From: Vibrio sp. SCSIO 43136
GTDB taxonomy: Bacteria; Pseudomonadota; Gammaproteobacteria; Enterobacterales; Vibrionaceae
NCBI RefSeq assembly: GCF_023716565.1
Contig: NZ_CP071848.1
Span: 1,984,001 to 2,048,000, forward strand
Length of the DNA stretch: 64,000 bases
Direction: 5' to 3'
This document shows positions 1-9,305 of this stretch, one piece after another. The notes beneath the pieces were generated by a model. That model had not been told where the DNA came from. It was given only the letters and a program-made list of their open reading frames with translations, and ran no database searches. A program made the position numbers and the translations under genes. Each line of letters begins with the position of its first letter. Position 1 is the first letter of the stretch.

Positions 1-656
1 TCAAACACACTAGATGCTGTCTTCCATTTAGGTTGGTTATTGGAGGTATGTGAGAAATGTGTTGGTTTAGGGGGAAAGTCAAAGCTTTCACATGTTATAT
101 CTTTTCTAACACCAAGAATAAATACCCTTTTTCTATTTTGTGGAACCCCATAGTCTTTGGCATTTATGATATCACAAAATATTACGTCATACCCAGCGTC
201 ATTTGACGATGCTATAAATTGATTTAAAAAAGATTCATGCCGTTTCCAAAGTAAACCAGCAACATTTTCAACTAAGAAAGCTTTAGGCTTAAGCTTATCT
301 ACAAATTCAAAGTACCGAAGTAACAACTTATTCCGAGGATCATTGACACCAGCATTATTTATGCGGTGTGTAGAAAATCCCTGGCAAGGGGGGCCGCCTA
401 AAATGATATCAAGCTCACCTTTATCTAAGGATAATGATTTCCGTAATTCTTCTGGGTCAACATTGTTAATATCACCAGCAGTTTTTCCTGCCCTGACATC
501 AATTTTTTTGCCTTTTTCTTCAATGAAATTCTTTATATAAGTATTGGCTGCAGATTGATCAAACTCTACAGCAGCCAATACTTCCACACCAACTTCTAAA
601 GCCGCAAGTGTGAAACCTCCTGCACCAGCAAACAAATCAATGGCTCTAACTGTCAT
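1..656 (-). CDS. DNA (cytosine-5-)-methyltransferase, 5' part (runs off left edge)
   Basis: The reverse strand read from an ATG at 656 stays open to the window edge, giving about 218 residues without a stop. It shows the ordered motifs of C5-cytosine DNA methyltransferases: DLFAGAGGFT near the N-terminus (motif I, S-adenosylmethionine binding), GGPPCQGFS (motif IV with the catalytic Cys), ENVAGL (motif VI) and QNRKRVF (motif VIII). The target-recognition domain and motifs IX-X lie beyond the window, so the target sequence cannot be judged. A GAGAAG stretch sits about 7 nt before the ATG. The gene looks more AT-rich than its right-hand neighbours and lies just beyond the 3' end of a tRNA-Ser gene, which suggests acquired DNA. 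It could belong to a restriction-modification system or be a solitary methylase; the missing flank would decide. Confidence 0.93.
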   Translation of the reverse strand, partial: MTVRAIDLFAGAGGFTLAALEVGVEVLAAVEFDQSAANTYIKNFIEEKGKKIDVRAGKTAGDINNVDPEELRKSLSLDKGELDIILGGPPCQGFSTHRINNAGVNDPRNKLLLRYFEFVDKLKPKAFLVENVAGLLWKRHESFLNQFIASSNDAGYDVIFCDIINAKDYGVPQNRKRVFILGVRKDITCESFDFPPKPTHFSHTSNNQPKWKTASSVF

Positions 657-772
657 CAATACTTCTCTATTAACTTTTTGGGCTCATTCTATCATCTACA
701 ATAGAAAAATCATTTGAATTAGCTCTAGTCTACTTGTAAATGAGCGCAATCTTTTAGGCTGCTTATGGAATC

Positions 773-802
773 AAAAAAGCCCCAGCATTTCTGCTGGGGC
801 TT
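773..802 (-). terminator. Rho-independent terminator of tRNA-Ser
   Basis: An 11-bp perfect stem (AAGCCCCAGCA with TGCTGGGGCTT, 4-nt loop) is followed on the minus strand by a run of six T. It lies directly after the 3' end of the tRNA-Ser gene and between that gene and the methyltransferase. Confidence 0.85.
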
Positions 803-808
803 CGAATG

Positions 809-896
809 TGGCGGTGAGTGAGAGATTCGAACTCTCGATACGTTGCCGTATACACACTTTCCAGGCGTGCTCCTTCAGCCACTCGGACAACTCACC
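809..896 (-). tRNA. tRNA-Ser (anticodon GGA)
   Basis: The 88-nt minus-strand sequence folds as a class II tRNA. The acceptor stem GGTGAGT/ACTCACC pairs perfectly, the discriminator is G, and CCA is encoded at 811-809. The anticodon loop reads CTGGAAA with anticodon GGA, followed by a long variable arm (TGTATACGGCAACGTAT) and a TTCGAAT T-loop. Length and sequence closely match enterobacterial tRNA-Ser(GGA), which decodes UCC and UCU. It is a single-gene transcript with its own terminator. tRNA 3' ends are common integration targets, and a methyltransferase gene begins about 150 bp downstream of this one. Confidence 0.97.
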
Positions 897-1053
897 GTAT
901 TTTGTAGTGTTGGGACTTGCTGTGCCAACGAGGCGCTAATTTAATGATTTACCGGGGGTTGGTCAAGCAGATTTCTTAAAAAAGTTGCCCATTTCGGTTT
1001 GATTGAACACTAATTAGCTATTTCTAACAAACTTTGATCAGATCGTTGATTTA

Positions 1054-1503
1054 TCAAGCGCTTTGGATGTAGCCCGGAACACGGAACCACTTGCGGCATG
1101 CATCAACAAAGTAGCCATAAAGAACACCAAGAATGCAGTAGCCAACTAGGTTACCGCTCACAGCCGTTAGAATCTGCTCTGATGTTGCGCCGATAGAGAT
1201 CAGGATTAGTGCGTATACAGGTGATTGGAAAGCAACGTAAGCGATGATATCGCTCACCTTCTGTGCCAATTCACTGCGGTGTACACGGCGGCCTGTGCGA
1301 AGTGCCCAATCACGGAACACACCGTAAGGCATCGCAATGGCGATATTTACTGGGATAGAGAGCATACGAGATGCAAGAGACTGCTCGAAAGACATACCCG
1401 AAATCATGACTTCAATAATCATGCCTGCGATAAAGCTGAACACTACCATCGCAAAAGTATCCGCTGCAAAGTTACGCACGCAGAACACACCTTTTAGTTT
1501 CAT
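1054..1503 (-). CDS. alaE: L-alanine exporter AlaE
   Basis: This 149-residue protein has the usual AlaE (YgaW) length and four hydrophobic segments, at about residues 15-35, 45-62, 85-105 and 115-135. AlaE is an inner-membrane protein that exports L-alanine (and D-alanine), protecting cells from alanine build-up. Recognisable stretches include the N-terminal RNFAADTFAMVVFS and central PYGVFRDW. The gene is alone, with its own upstream region and no close partner. The ATG at 1503 is the first in the frame; the ribosome site (GGTAAG) is weak. The family call is confident; transport activity is known for E. coli AlaE and inferred here. Confidence 0.9.
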   Translation of the reverse strand: MKLKGVFCVRNFAADTFAMVVFSFIAGMIIEVMISGMSFEQSLASRMLSIPVNIAIAMPYGVFRDWALRTGRRVHRSELAQKVSDIIAYVAFQSPVYALILISIGATSEQILTAVSGNLVGYCILGVLYGYFVDACRKWFRVPGYIQSA

Positions 1504-1725
1504 CGACTAACTTACCAAATAAAAAACTGCACATAAGGAAAATTTACAAAACAATCCACCAGACATTTACACACCTACCAGATTGGAGCGCTATTAGACC
1601 ACACCAATGGTAGAATTAGATTTCAAATTTAAAATAAAGTGATGAATATATAACTAGATTTGAATGCAAAACTAGAGAGTTTCGCTAGGCAGGTAATTTT
1701 GCTTAGATGAATGGTTGGTAATTGA

Positions 1726-1753
1726 TAAAAAAGGGCAATAAATGCCCTTTTTT
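1726..1753. terminator. Bidirectional terminator after the hybrid histidine kinase
   Basis: The stem AAAAAAGGGCA / TGCCCTTTTTT with a short AT loop lies 13 bp past the stop codon of the histidine kinase gene. Both strands have a T-run, so it can end the kinase transcript on the minus strand. The 1504-1725 stretch between it and alaE holds the alaE upstream region and nothing else recognisable. Confidence 0.8.
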
Positions 1754-1765
1754 AGAATCTATAAA

Positions 1766-4201
1766 TCAGTCACTTAGAGGGTTCAAGGTGAGATAGTCCA
1801 AATCCTCTTGGGCTGGCAAGAGTTGGTTGTCGAGTGCAGCTCCAATGCGCTCTACGACTTCCAATGCGTCACTGTTTTTTTGCTTCTGGCAGTTAATACG
1901 CATTTGCTTAATGGCATCATTGGCTTTTTCAAACGATTGGTTCTCGACGTGTACATAGAGATCCACCAGTAATTGCTCAAAGGTCAGCCCTGCTGGTTGG
2001 TGAGGCTCTACGGGTTCGTGCTGTACACGCGAAACAGCGTTTTTAAGACGGTTAGAGTGCATCAAAAGCACATCGTCTAGCTCGGTTTCATCGATAGGTT
2101 TGGCAACAATATCGTCTACCCCCGCTTGCATCATTTTCTCGCGGGTTTCTTTAAACACGTCGGCGGTACAACCGATGATCAGCGTCTCGCTGGCAGGTTT
2201 TGGCATCAAACGAATTTGTCTGGTGGCTTCTATGCCGTCCATGACAGGCATATGGTTGTCCATTAAGATCAGGTCGAAGGATTGTTTAGCCATGATATCT
2301 ACCGCTTGCTTACCGTCTTGCACTGAAGTCGTAGCAAAACCTTTACCTCGCATGAAGGCATCGATAATCATGGTGTTAGTGCGATTGTCTTCCACGATAA
2401 GCACGGTTAGGCCGTCGCAGTTCACCGAAGTATTCGCGGTCACCTCTTTGACTCGGGCTTCACAAGGTTCAACGGCGATTTTTACGTAAAAGCTTGAGCC
2501 GACACCTTCTTCACTCTCAACCTGTATATCCCCTTGCATACCCAAGATGATTTTTTTAACGATGGCTAGACCTAGCCCCGTGCCGCCAAACTTACGAGTG
2601 GTGCTGGTTTCCGCTTGTTCAAATGGTTTGAAGATACGTTTTTGCGCCTCTTCAGATATCCCGACACCTGTATCACGGATTTGAATCGACAAATAAGTGG
2701 TGCCGTTAAGTGTCTCTTCTTTTAAATAAACCTCGACAAAGCCACGGCTAGTAAATTTGATGGCATTGTTAAGCAAGTTAAACATCACCTGACGAATGCG
2801 AGCTTTGTCAGAGTTGTACCAGCGGTTGTCAGGCAGCTCTGAATGAATCTTAAAGTTGAGGCCTTTTTCAGAAGCTAAGGTGTGATAAACACTTTGGATA
2901 CTGCCAACGATGGCCGCCATCGCAAATGGCGCTTTCTCAAGCTCCAATTTACCCTGCTCTATTTTGGAGAAATCTAGGATTTCATTAAGCAGGGTCATCA
3001 TGTGCTCGCCAGAGTCATAGAGGCTGTGAAGCAATTTCGATTGCTGCTCATCCAGTGGTGTTTTTAGCAGGATTTGTGCAGTGCCTAGCACACCATTCAT
3101 AGGTGTTCGGATTTCATGAGATAAGGTCGCCAAAAAGGCGGTTTTGGCCTTGGTTGACGCCTGAGCGCGAACTTTCTCTTCTTCAAGAAATTGTGTTTTT
3201 TGGTCGAAACAGTCAATCAGGTGCAAGATCTCATCATCTCGCTTATAGAGCATATCGATTTTTTGCCCTGCCGGTGTGTTAGAGACTTTATCTGCAAGCA
3301 CTACGATAGGGTCGATAAGGTTGCGGCGAATAAGGTAGTAGCCAGCCATCACACCAATCAATAGCAGGGTAAGAAGAATCAGTTCAAGGTCGGTCACCAG
3401 ATCAAATGCTTCCTCGGCCACTTTACGTTGCGAGTTGATAACGTCTATTTGCCACTCAAAAGGGCCAAACGATAGCGAGGAAACATATAAGTTATCTGAC
3501 AGACGGAAGTTGTGCTCGTGAATACTATTACCCAAGGCATCTTTTAATAATACGCCCAATCGGTATTGATTGGCTTGCCATTGCATCTCACGCACAATCG
3601 CATCAAGGGAGATATCTACCGTGGCAACGCCCTGAAGTTCACCTTGTTTGTAATAAGGCGTGGATGCGGTGATCATCTGCACGTGAGTATATGGGTCAAT
3701 GTACACTTCTGACCAATCGACCTGCCCAACGCTCAATCTTGCAGCTCCGGTATACCAAGCTTCTAGGTTATAGCCGTTAGACTGAGGGTTGTTCCATGAA
3801 GCGATTCGATCCACACCACCATCTTCACGTTTGTTGTAAAACAGGCTATTGAGGCGAACGTTTTTGTCCAGTACGTAAGGTTCTGGCCAGATCCCGCCGC
3901 TGACCACGGCTTTATCACTATGCACGATCACTTTTGCAATCAGTGGCGGCAGGGTTTCTTTGGTAGGCTCATTTTCAATAATGGCGACTAAGCTATGTAG
4001 TGAACCGAGTGAGCGTTCAAGAGAGAGTTGGAGATTGCTGGCCAGCAGTTCGGTTCTTAGATCGAGGTTTTGTTCCAGCTTACTTCGGATCGGTTTTTCC
4101 ACCACAAAGTAGGTCAAACTGCCAAATGTCGCGATGAACAAACACAAGTAAATCCCCAGTGCAAAAATGCTTCTCTTCTTCAGTGAAGACCGAATTTCCA
4201 T
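1766..4201 (-). CDS. Hybrid sensor histidine kinase/response regulator with Cache-like periplasmic sensor
   Basis: An inner-membrane hybrid two-component kinase of about 811 residues. In order (numbered from the upstream GTG at 4228): a transmembrane segment at about 21-42, a periplasmic region of about 235 residues that looks like a dCache/Cache sensor (GIWPEPY, DISLDAIVREM), a second membrane helix at about 281-301, a HAMP-like linker, HisKA with phospho-acceptor His in SHEIRTP (about 371), an HATPase domain (N-box near 487, DTGVGIS, GGTGLGLA), a receiver domain with acidic pair near 612 and phospho-Asp near 657 (LILMDNHMP), then a C-terminal tail of about 100 residues with no clear Hpt His motif. 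I prefer the ATG at 4201 because AGG lies upstream at fair spacing; the GTG at 4228 has none. No response-regulator gene is adjacent, so phosphate must pass to an unlinked partner. The signal is unknown. Confidence 0.88.
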   Translation of the reverse strand: MEIRSSLKKRSIFALGIYLCLFIATFGSLTYFVVEKPIRSKLEQNLDLRTELLASNLQLSLERSLGSLHSLVAIIENEPTKETLPPLIAKVIVHSDKAVVSGGIWPEPYVLDKNVRLNSLFYNKREDGGVDRIASWNNPQSNGYNLEAWYTGAARLSVGQVDWSEVYIDPYTHVQMITASTPYYKQGELQGVATVDISLDAIVREMQWQANQYRLGVLLKDALGNSIHEHNFRLSDNLYVSSLSFGPFEWQIDVINSQRKVAEEAFDLVTDLELILLTLLLIGVMAGYYLIRRNLIDPIVVLADKVSNTPAGQKIDMLYKRDDEILHLIDCFDQKTQFLEEEKVRAQASTKAKTAFLATLSHEIRTPMNGVLGTAQILLKTPLDEQQSKLLHSLYDSGEHMMTLLNEILDFSKIEQGKLELEKAPFAMAAIVGSIQSVYHTLASEKGLNFKIHSELPDNRWYNSDKARIRQVMFNLLNNAIKFTSRGFVEVYLKEETLNGTTYLSIQIRDTGVGISEEAQKRIFKPFEQAETSTTRKFGGTGLGLAIVKKIILGMQGDIQVESEEGVGSSFYVKIAVEPCEARVKEVTANTSVNCDGLTVLIVEDNRTNTMIIDAFMRGKGFATTSVQDGKQAVDIMAKQSFDLILMDNHMPVMDGIEATRQIRLMPKPASETLIIGCTADVFKETREKMMQAGVDDIVAKPIDETELDDVLLMHSNRLKNAVSRVQHEPVEPHQPAGLTFEQLLVDLYVHVENQSFEKANDAIKQMRINCQKQKNSDALEVVERIGAALDNQLLPAQEDLDYLTLNPLSD

Positions 4202-4360
4202 AAACCTAACCTGCCTAGCGTTAATCACTTTCTTGTGCTGGATGTAATCTAAATAAACAATAGCTTATGGAGTCTATTTTTGAAACTTGCGGATATTTGT
4301 CATGTCTCACAGTGACAAAAATTTTGCGCTGATCTTCTGGATAATTTGAGTCGTGTTAGC

Positions 4361-5320
4361 TTATTGACCAATGGTACGACCGCATCGCTTAAACAGTCCC
4401 TGCCAATACTGGACATGGTCTAAGGTGGCTTGGCGAAACTCTTGATGATGTTTTGAAATTGGATGGGTGTAACCAATCACCATAGGTGGCTGGAAGAGAT
4501 TAAGATTGGGCTCAAGATCATAATAATAACTATCAAGCTCGGCGAGGTAGGGCTGAATTTTAGCCACAAAGCCTTGGTTAAATACATTGTTGAGGATGGT
4601 AAAACGGCTTCTATCTCGGTTTTTACCACAGTGAATTTGGCTATCATTGGCTCTAAGCTGGCGAGTGGTGAGGTTTAGCCAATGCGTTGCATGCTGCAAT
4701 GAGTGATCCAGTCGCCCTAACACAGGCAATTTTTCTAACTGTTCTTGGAGTGGAGCTACTTCCCCCACCCCGTTAGATAAAGCAAGGTTTAGCGCCTCTA
4801 ACACACCAGTAATCTCGCTCACTTGCGTCTGGTGTTCTGCTGTTAACCAGATTTGCCCGCCTAACTGTTTTTGCATCGCTTTACTAGTCAATAGCAGGTT
4901 GTGTTGATAGCTGTTTAACTGTGCCTGTTTCAGGAGATAGCTGTGTTTAAGTGACGTCTCCAGCTCATCTGTTAGCGTGCCAGATGCTAAGCAAACCTCT
5001 ATACCAGCAATCAACTGGCGCTGATAATCAAACAGTCGAAACTGATCCTGTACCTTACCTAAAATTGAATTGCGATCAGCAATGAGACCAAACAAGCCGC
5101 ACTTGCGCAGTTGATAGCTATCTAACAGGCCGATGGTCACCGGTTCTATGTCGATATGCAACGCCCTCTGAGGCGGCAGAGTTGTCGGCTCAAAGGTTGA
5201 AGCTATAACAGGTTGCTCCTGAACACGGGCGATGCGCTCAATATAGTCTTGGAACATATTGAGGGTGGGATCGCTGCATCCTGCAATAAATACACTGGTG
5301 ATAACTAATATACGTTTCAT
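4361..5320 (-). CDS. DUF3080 family lipoprotein
   Basis: A 319-residue exported lipoprotein. The N-terminus MKRILVITSVFIAGCSD carries a lipobox (IAGC, Cys at about 15), so processing by signal peptidase II and lipid anchoring are expected. The rest is soluble, rich in Gln, Leu and His, and resembles the DUF3080 family found in Vibrio and relatives. No catalytic motif is evident and the function is unknown. It is transcribed in the same direction as the downstream kinase but 132 bp separates them, so a shared operon is unlikely. It is divergent from the YecA-family gene, and the two share a short intergenic region. Confidence 0.72.
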   Translation of the reverse strand: MKRILVITSVFIAGCSDPTLNMFQDYIERIARVQEQPVIASTFEPTTLPPQRALHIDIEPVTIGLLDSYQLRKCGLFGLIADRNSILGKVQDQFRLFDYQRQLIAGIEVCLASGTLTDELETSLKHSYLLKQAQLNSYQHNLLLTSKAMQKQLGGQIWLTAEHQTQVSEITGVLEALNLALSNGVGEVAPLQEQLEKLPVLGRLDHSLQHATHWLNLTTRQLRANDSQIHCGKNRDRSRFTILNNVFNQGFVAKIQPYLAELDSYYYDLEPNLNLFQPPMVIGYTHPISKHHQEFRQATLDHVQYWQGLFKRCGRTIGQ

Positions 5321-5462
5321 ATTTAAAGCATACGCTACCAGCTAAACTTAGATCGAACTCTTTGCAATGCTTTGGCGATCCTCTCTTGTCTTGCTACACT
5401 ATCGACCAATATTAGCGGCAAGCTTATTGATGCCGCAGTCAGACGCAATTAAGGATTCTATT

Positions 5463-6032
5463 TTGACATTACAAGAACTGCTCAACCACCCTGACCTAGA
5501 AGGCAAACTGCTCACTGAAGGCCAGATCCGTGGTTTTGTTACCGCAATGGCAGCAGCACCTAACCTACTTATGCCACAAGAGTGGTTAGCCTTTCTTTGG
5601 GGTGGTGATGAGCAAGCACCGTTCACCGATGGTGCTCAGCTAGAACAGTTCGCAGAGTATGTGATTGAGATTTGGAACCAAGCACGTCCAGCGCTATTGG
5701 AAGGCTCTTGGCAATGGCCACAAGGCTGTGCTTTAGATGAAGAAGAAGTGGTGAACACGTTCGCACGTGAGTTTAGTGAAGGTCTACTGCAAGGCTGGAC
5801 ACTCGCTCGTGACGACTGGGAAACCCTAATGCCAGAAGACAGCGAAGATAACGCCCTACTTGGTGGTGTGCTACTTTCTATTAGCATGCTTTACGATCCA
5901 GAAACGGCAATGGCAACACTGGCTGAGCAAGGCATTGAAGGATTGGAGCAATTTGAAGAGATTTTCAATGCGATTCCTATGATGCTGTGTGGCCTAACCC
6001 AGCGTGGCGCTATGTTGGTTGACGACGAGTAA
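5463..6032 (+). CDS. YecA/YgfB (UPF0149) family protein
   Basis: The 189-residue product is acidic and helical, matching the UPF0149 family (E. coli YgfB type, about 190 aa) without a C-terminal SEC-C zinc motif. Recognisable parts are GKLLTEGQIRGFVTAMAAAPN near the N-terminus, MPQEWLAFLWGG and FAREFSEGLLQGW. The function is poorly defined; YgfB homologues have been linked to stress and resistance gene regulation in Pseudomonas. The frame is open from 5367, but I choose the TTG at 5463 because AAGGA sits 7 nt before it and the length then fits the family; an ATG at 5429 lies out of this reading's support. Monocistronic, followed by a terminator. Confidence 0.8.
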   Translation: MTLQELLNHPDLEGKLLTEGQIRGFVTAMAAAPNLLMPQEWLAFLWGGDEQAPFTDGAQLEQFAEYVIEIWNQARPALLEGSWQWPQGCALDEEEVVNTFAREFSEGLLQGWTLARDDWETLMPEDSEDNALLGGVLLSISMLYDPETAMATLAEQGIEGLEQFEEIFNAIPMMLCGLTQRGAMLVDDE

Positions 6033-6067
6033 GTCATTTTAATAAAAAATCCAGCAGACTAACAATA

Positions 6068-6090
6068 AGACCTCATATGAGGTCTTTTTT
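6068..6090 (+). terminator. Rho-independent terminator after the YecA-family gene
   Basis: The palindrome AAGACCTCATATGAGGTCTT is followed by a T-run on the plus strand, 35 bp past the stop codon. It separates this gene from the convergent fghA gene. Confidence 0.85.
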
Positions 6091-6110
6091 CGTTTAGCGC
6101 ATTATATTTA

Positions 6111-6956
6111 TCAAGATTCAGGGAAGAGGTACTTGGCATGAAACGCCAAATGTTCATCGATAAAAGTCGAGATAAAATAGTAGCTATGGTCATACCCTTG
6201 CTGCATTCGAAGCTCTAGATCAGCGCCCGACTGACGAGCCGCAGCAACTAACGCATCCGGCTTAAGCTGCTGTTCCAAAAACTGATCTTCGTCGCCTTGG
6301 TCAACTAAGATGGCTAGTTTGCTGTGCGAGTTTTTGATCAACTCACAGGCATCATAAGCCTTCCAATGTTCAGTATCTGACCCTAGGTATGCAGTAAATG
6401 CCTTTTGCCCCCATGGAACTAAGCTAGGCTGGGTAATCGGGCTAAATGCTGAAATCGAACGGTATTTAGTTGGGTTTTTAAGCCCTATAGTTATTGCACC
6501 ATGGCCTCCCATGCTATGGCCCGAAATCGCTTTGACTCCAGTGACAGGGAAATTGGTTTCAATCAGTGCAGGCAGTTCATCGACAACATACGAATACATC
6601 TGATAATGGCTTTGCCAAGGTTGCTGGGTGGCATTGAGGTAAAAACCGGCCCCTTGTCCTAAGTCGTAACCTTCATCGTCGGCAACGCCTTCGCCTCTTG
6701 GGCTTGTATCAGGGGCGACGATGGCAATGCCCAATTTTGCCGCTTGTTTGAATGCCCCAGCCTTATGCATGAAGTTCTCATCGGTGCAAGTGAGCCCAGA
6801 TAACCAATACAATACCGGTACTGGTGTCTCTGGCGTTGCATTCGGTGGAAGGAATATGGCAAAACGCATGTCGCAATTTACCGTCGTTGAGCGGTGGGTA
6901 AACTGTTGCTGCCAGCCACCTGCCACTTTGTTTTGACTAATTTTGCTCAGTGTCAT
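6111..6956 (-). CDS. fghA: S-formylglutathione hydrolase
   Basis: A 281-residue serine esterase of the alpha/beta-hydrolase fold that splits S-formylglutathione into formate and glutathione, the last step of glutathione-dependent formaldehyde removal in the cytoplasm. The nucleophile elbow GHSMGG puts the catalytic Ser at about 148, followed by the acid in [10 protein letters not shown] and the His in GYDHSYYF near the C-terminus. The oxyanion region [12 protein letters not shown] is typical of the family (esterase D/FrmB/YeiG). It lies 71 bp downstream of frmA on the same strand, so the two enzymes of the pathway are probably co-transcribed. Confidence 0.95.
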   Translation of the reverse strand: MTLSKISQNKVAGGWQQQFTHRSTTVNCDMRFAIFLPPNATPETPVPVLYWLSGLTCTDENFMHKAGAFKQAAKLGIAIVAPDTSPRGEGVADDEGYDLGQGAGFYLNATQQPWQSHYQMYSYVVDELPALIETNFPVTGVKAISGHSMGGHGAITIGLKNPTKYRSISAFSPITQPSLVPWGQKAFTAYLGSDTEHWKAYDACELIKNSHSKLAILVDQGDEDQFLEQQLKPDALVAAARQSGADLELRMQQGYDHSYYFISTFIDEHLAFHAKYLFPES

Positions 6957-7027
6957 TACGGCTCTCTTATTAAGAATCTAAGAAAACAATCGCTGCTAAT
7001 AGAAGCAGCGATGGTACAAATGGCAAT

Positions 7028-8248
<1,221 letters not shown>

Positions 8249-8306
8249 TCACTACAAGTTTAGTCGCTGCTCACAAAATGATAATCCCGTTAAATTTAGA
8301 ATCACT

Positions 8307-8322
8307 ATTACAAATGTGTAAT
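8307..8322. promoter_or_regulatory. LysR-type operator candidate between frmA and its divergent regulator
   Basis: ATTACA-AATG-TGTAAT is a perfect 6-bp inverted repeat with 4-bp spacer and includes a T-N11-A arrangement, the usual core of LysR-type binding sites. It lies 33 bp before the LysR start codon and about 130 bp before frmA, fitting autoregulation and control of the formaldehyde genes. This is inferred from position and symmetry only. Confidence 0.5.
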
Positions 8323-8354
8323 AATCAAACTTCATGGGTTATATGAGATAGCAG

Positions 8355-9218
8355 ATGGCTAATTGGGAAGGGGTAACAGAGTTTGTCGCTGTTGCCGATA
8401 CACACTCTTTTACTCAGGCGGCAAAGCGCCTAAATACCTCGGTTGCACAAGTGAGCCGCCGGGTTGCCATTTTAGAAGAACGACTTGCGGTAAAGCTGCT
8501 GCACCGTACTACTCGCAAAGTTTCTCTCACAGAAGCTGGTGGGCTCTATTATCAGCATTGTCGTAGTCTGGTTGAGGGGTTAGAAAATGCAGAGCTGGCG
8601 GTCACTCAAATGCAAACTGAACCTAAGGGCTTAGTTAAAGTCACCGCTCCTGTTGCGTATGGTGAGTCCCATATCGTGCCCCTATTGAACGAGTTTCTTG
8701 CCACCTACCCACAGGTAGATCTCGACCTTCACTTATCCAATCAAAAAATGGATCTGATCGAGGCTGGCTTCGATGTAGCAATACGACTGGGAAGGCTAGA
8801 AGATTCGTCTTTAATTGCCAAAAGACTTGCGTCAAGACAGCTATACGTATGCGCTACGTCAGATTACTTAGCGCAATATGGATTGCCCCAAAACCCTTCA
8901 GAGCTTGAACAACATAACTGCCTGGTCGGCTCATCCAGATATTGGCACTTTAGGGGCGACAAACCGATTCGTGTTTCTGGCAGGGTTCACTGTAACTCAG
9001 GTTTTGCGCTAGTCGATGCGGCAAAGCGCCATCTTGGAATGATTCAGCTGCCTGAATACTATGTCAGGGAAGCTTTAGATAGCGGTGCATTGATTGAAGT
9101 ATTAAGCGAGTTTAGGCCCGAAAAAGAAGGAATTTGGGCTCTCTATCCACAAAATCGTCACTTATCACCCAAGGTACGGCTATTGATCGACTATCTGGCA
9201 GAAAAGCTTGGTCACTAA
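8355..9218 (+). CDS. LysR-family transcriptional regulator (probable regulator of frmA-fghA)
   Basis: A 287-residue LysR-type regulator. Residues 1-60 form the winged helix-turn-helix (EFVAVADTHSFTQAAKRLNTSVAQVSRRV split across the recognition helix, then LEERLAVKLLHRTTRKVSLTEAG), and from about residue 90 there is the periplasmic-binding-protein-like effector domain. The subgroup resembles YafC/DsdC-like regulators often annotated next to alcohol or aldehyde dehydrogenases. The divergent position beside frmA, with a T-N11-A palindrome in between, suggests it controls formaldehyde detoxification. The ligand is unknown, although a formaldehyde or glutathione adduct would make sense. Confidence 0.9.
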   Translation: MANWEGVTEFVAVADTHSFTQAAKRLNTSVAQVSRRVAILEERLAVKLLHRTTRKVSLTEAGGLYYQHCRSLVEGLENAELAVTQMQTEPKGLVKVTAPVAYGESHIVPLLNEFLATYPQVDLDLHLSNQKMDLIEAGFDVAIRLGRLEDSSLIAKRLASRQLYVCATSDYLAQYGLPQNPSELEQHNCLVGSSRYWHFRGDKPIRVSGRVHCNSGFALVDAAKRHLGMIQLPEYYVREALDSGALIEVLSEFRPEKEGIWALYPQNRHLSPKVRLLIDYLAEKLGH

Positions 9219-9245
9219 GGCTTCAAAATATCAAATGCCCTGACG

Positions 9246-9274
9246 TAAAAAAGCCGCTTACATAAGCGGCTTCT
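9246..9274 (-). terminator. Rho-independent terminator of nadA
   Basis: AAGCCGCTTA/TAAGCGGCTT forms a 10-bp stem with a minimal loop, followed on the minus strand by a six-T run. It lies between the convergent LysR and nadA genes and is oriented for nadA. Confidence 0.85.
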
Positions 9275-9305
9275 ACAGTTATTTGGCTCGGCTTAGCTCA
9301 ATGAA

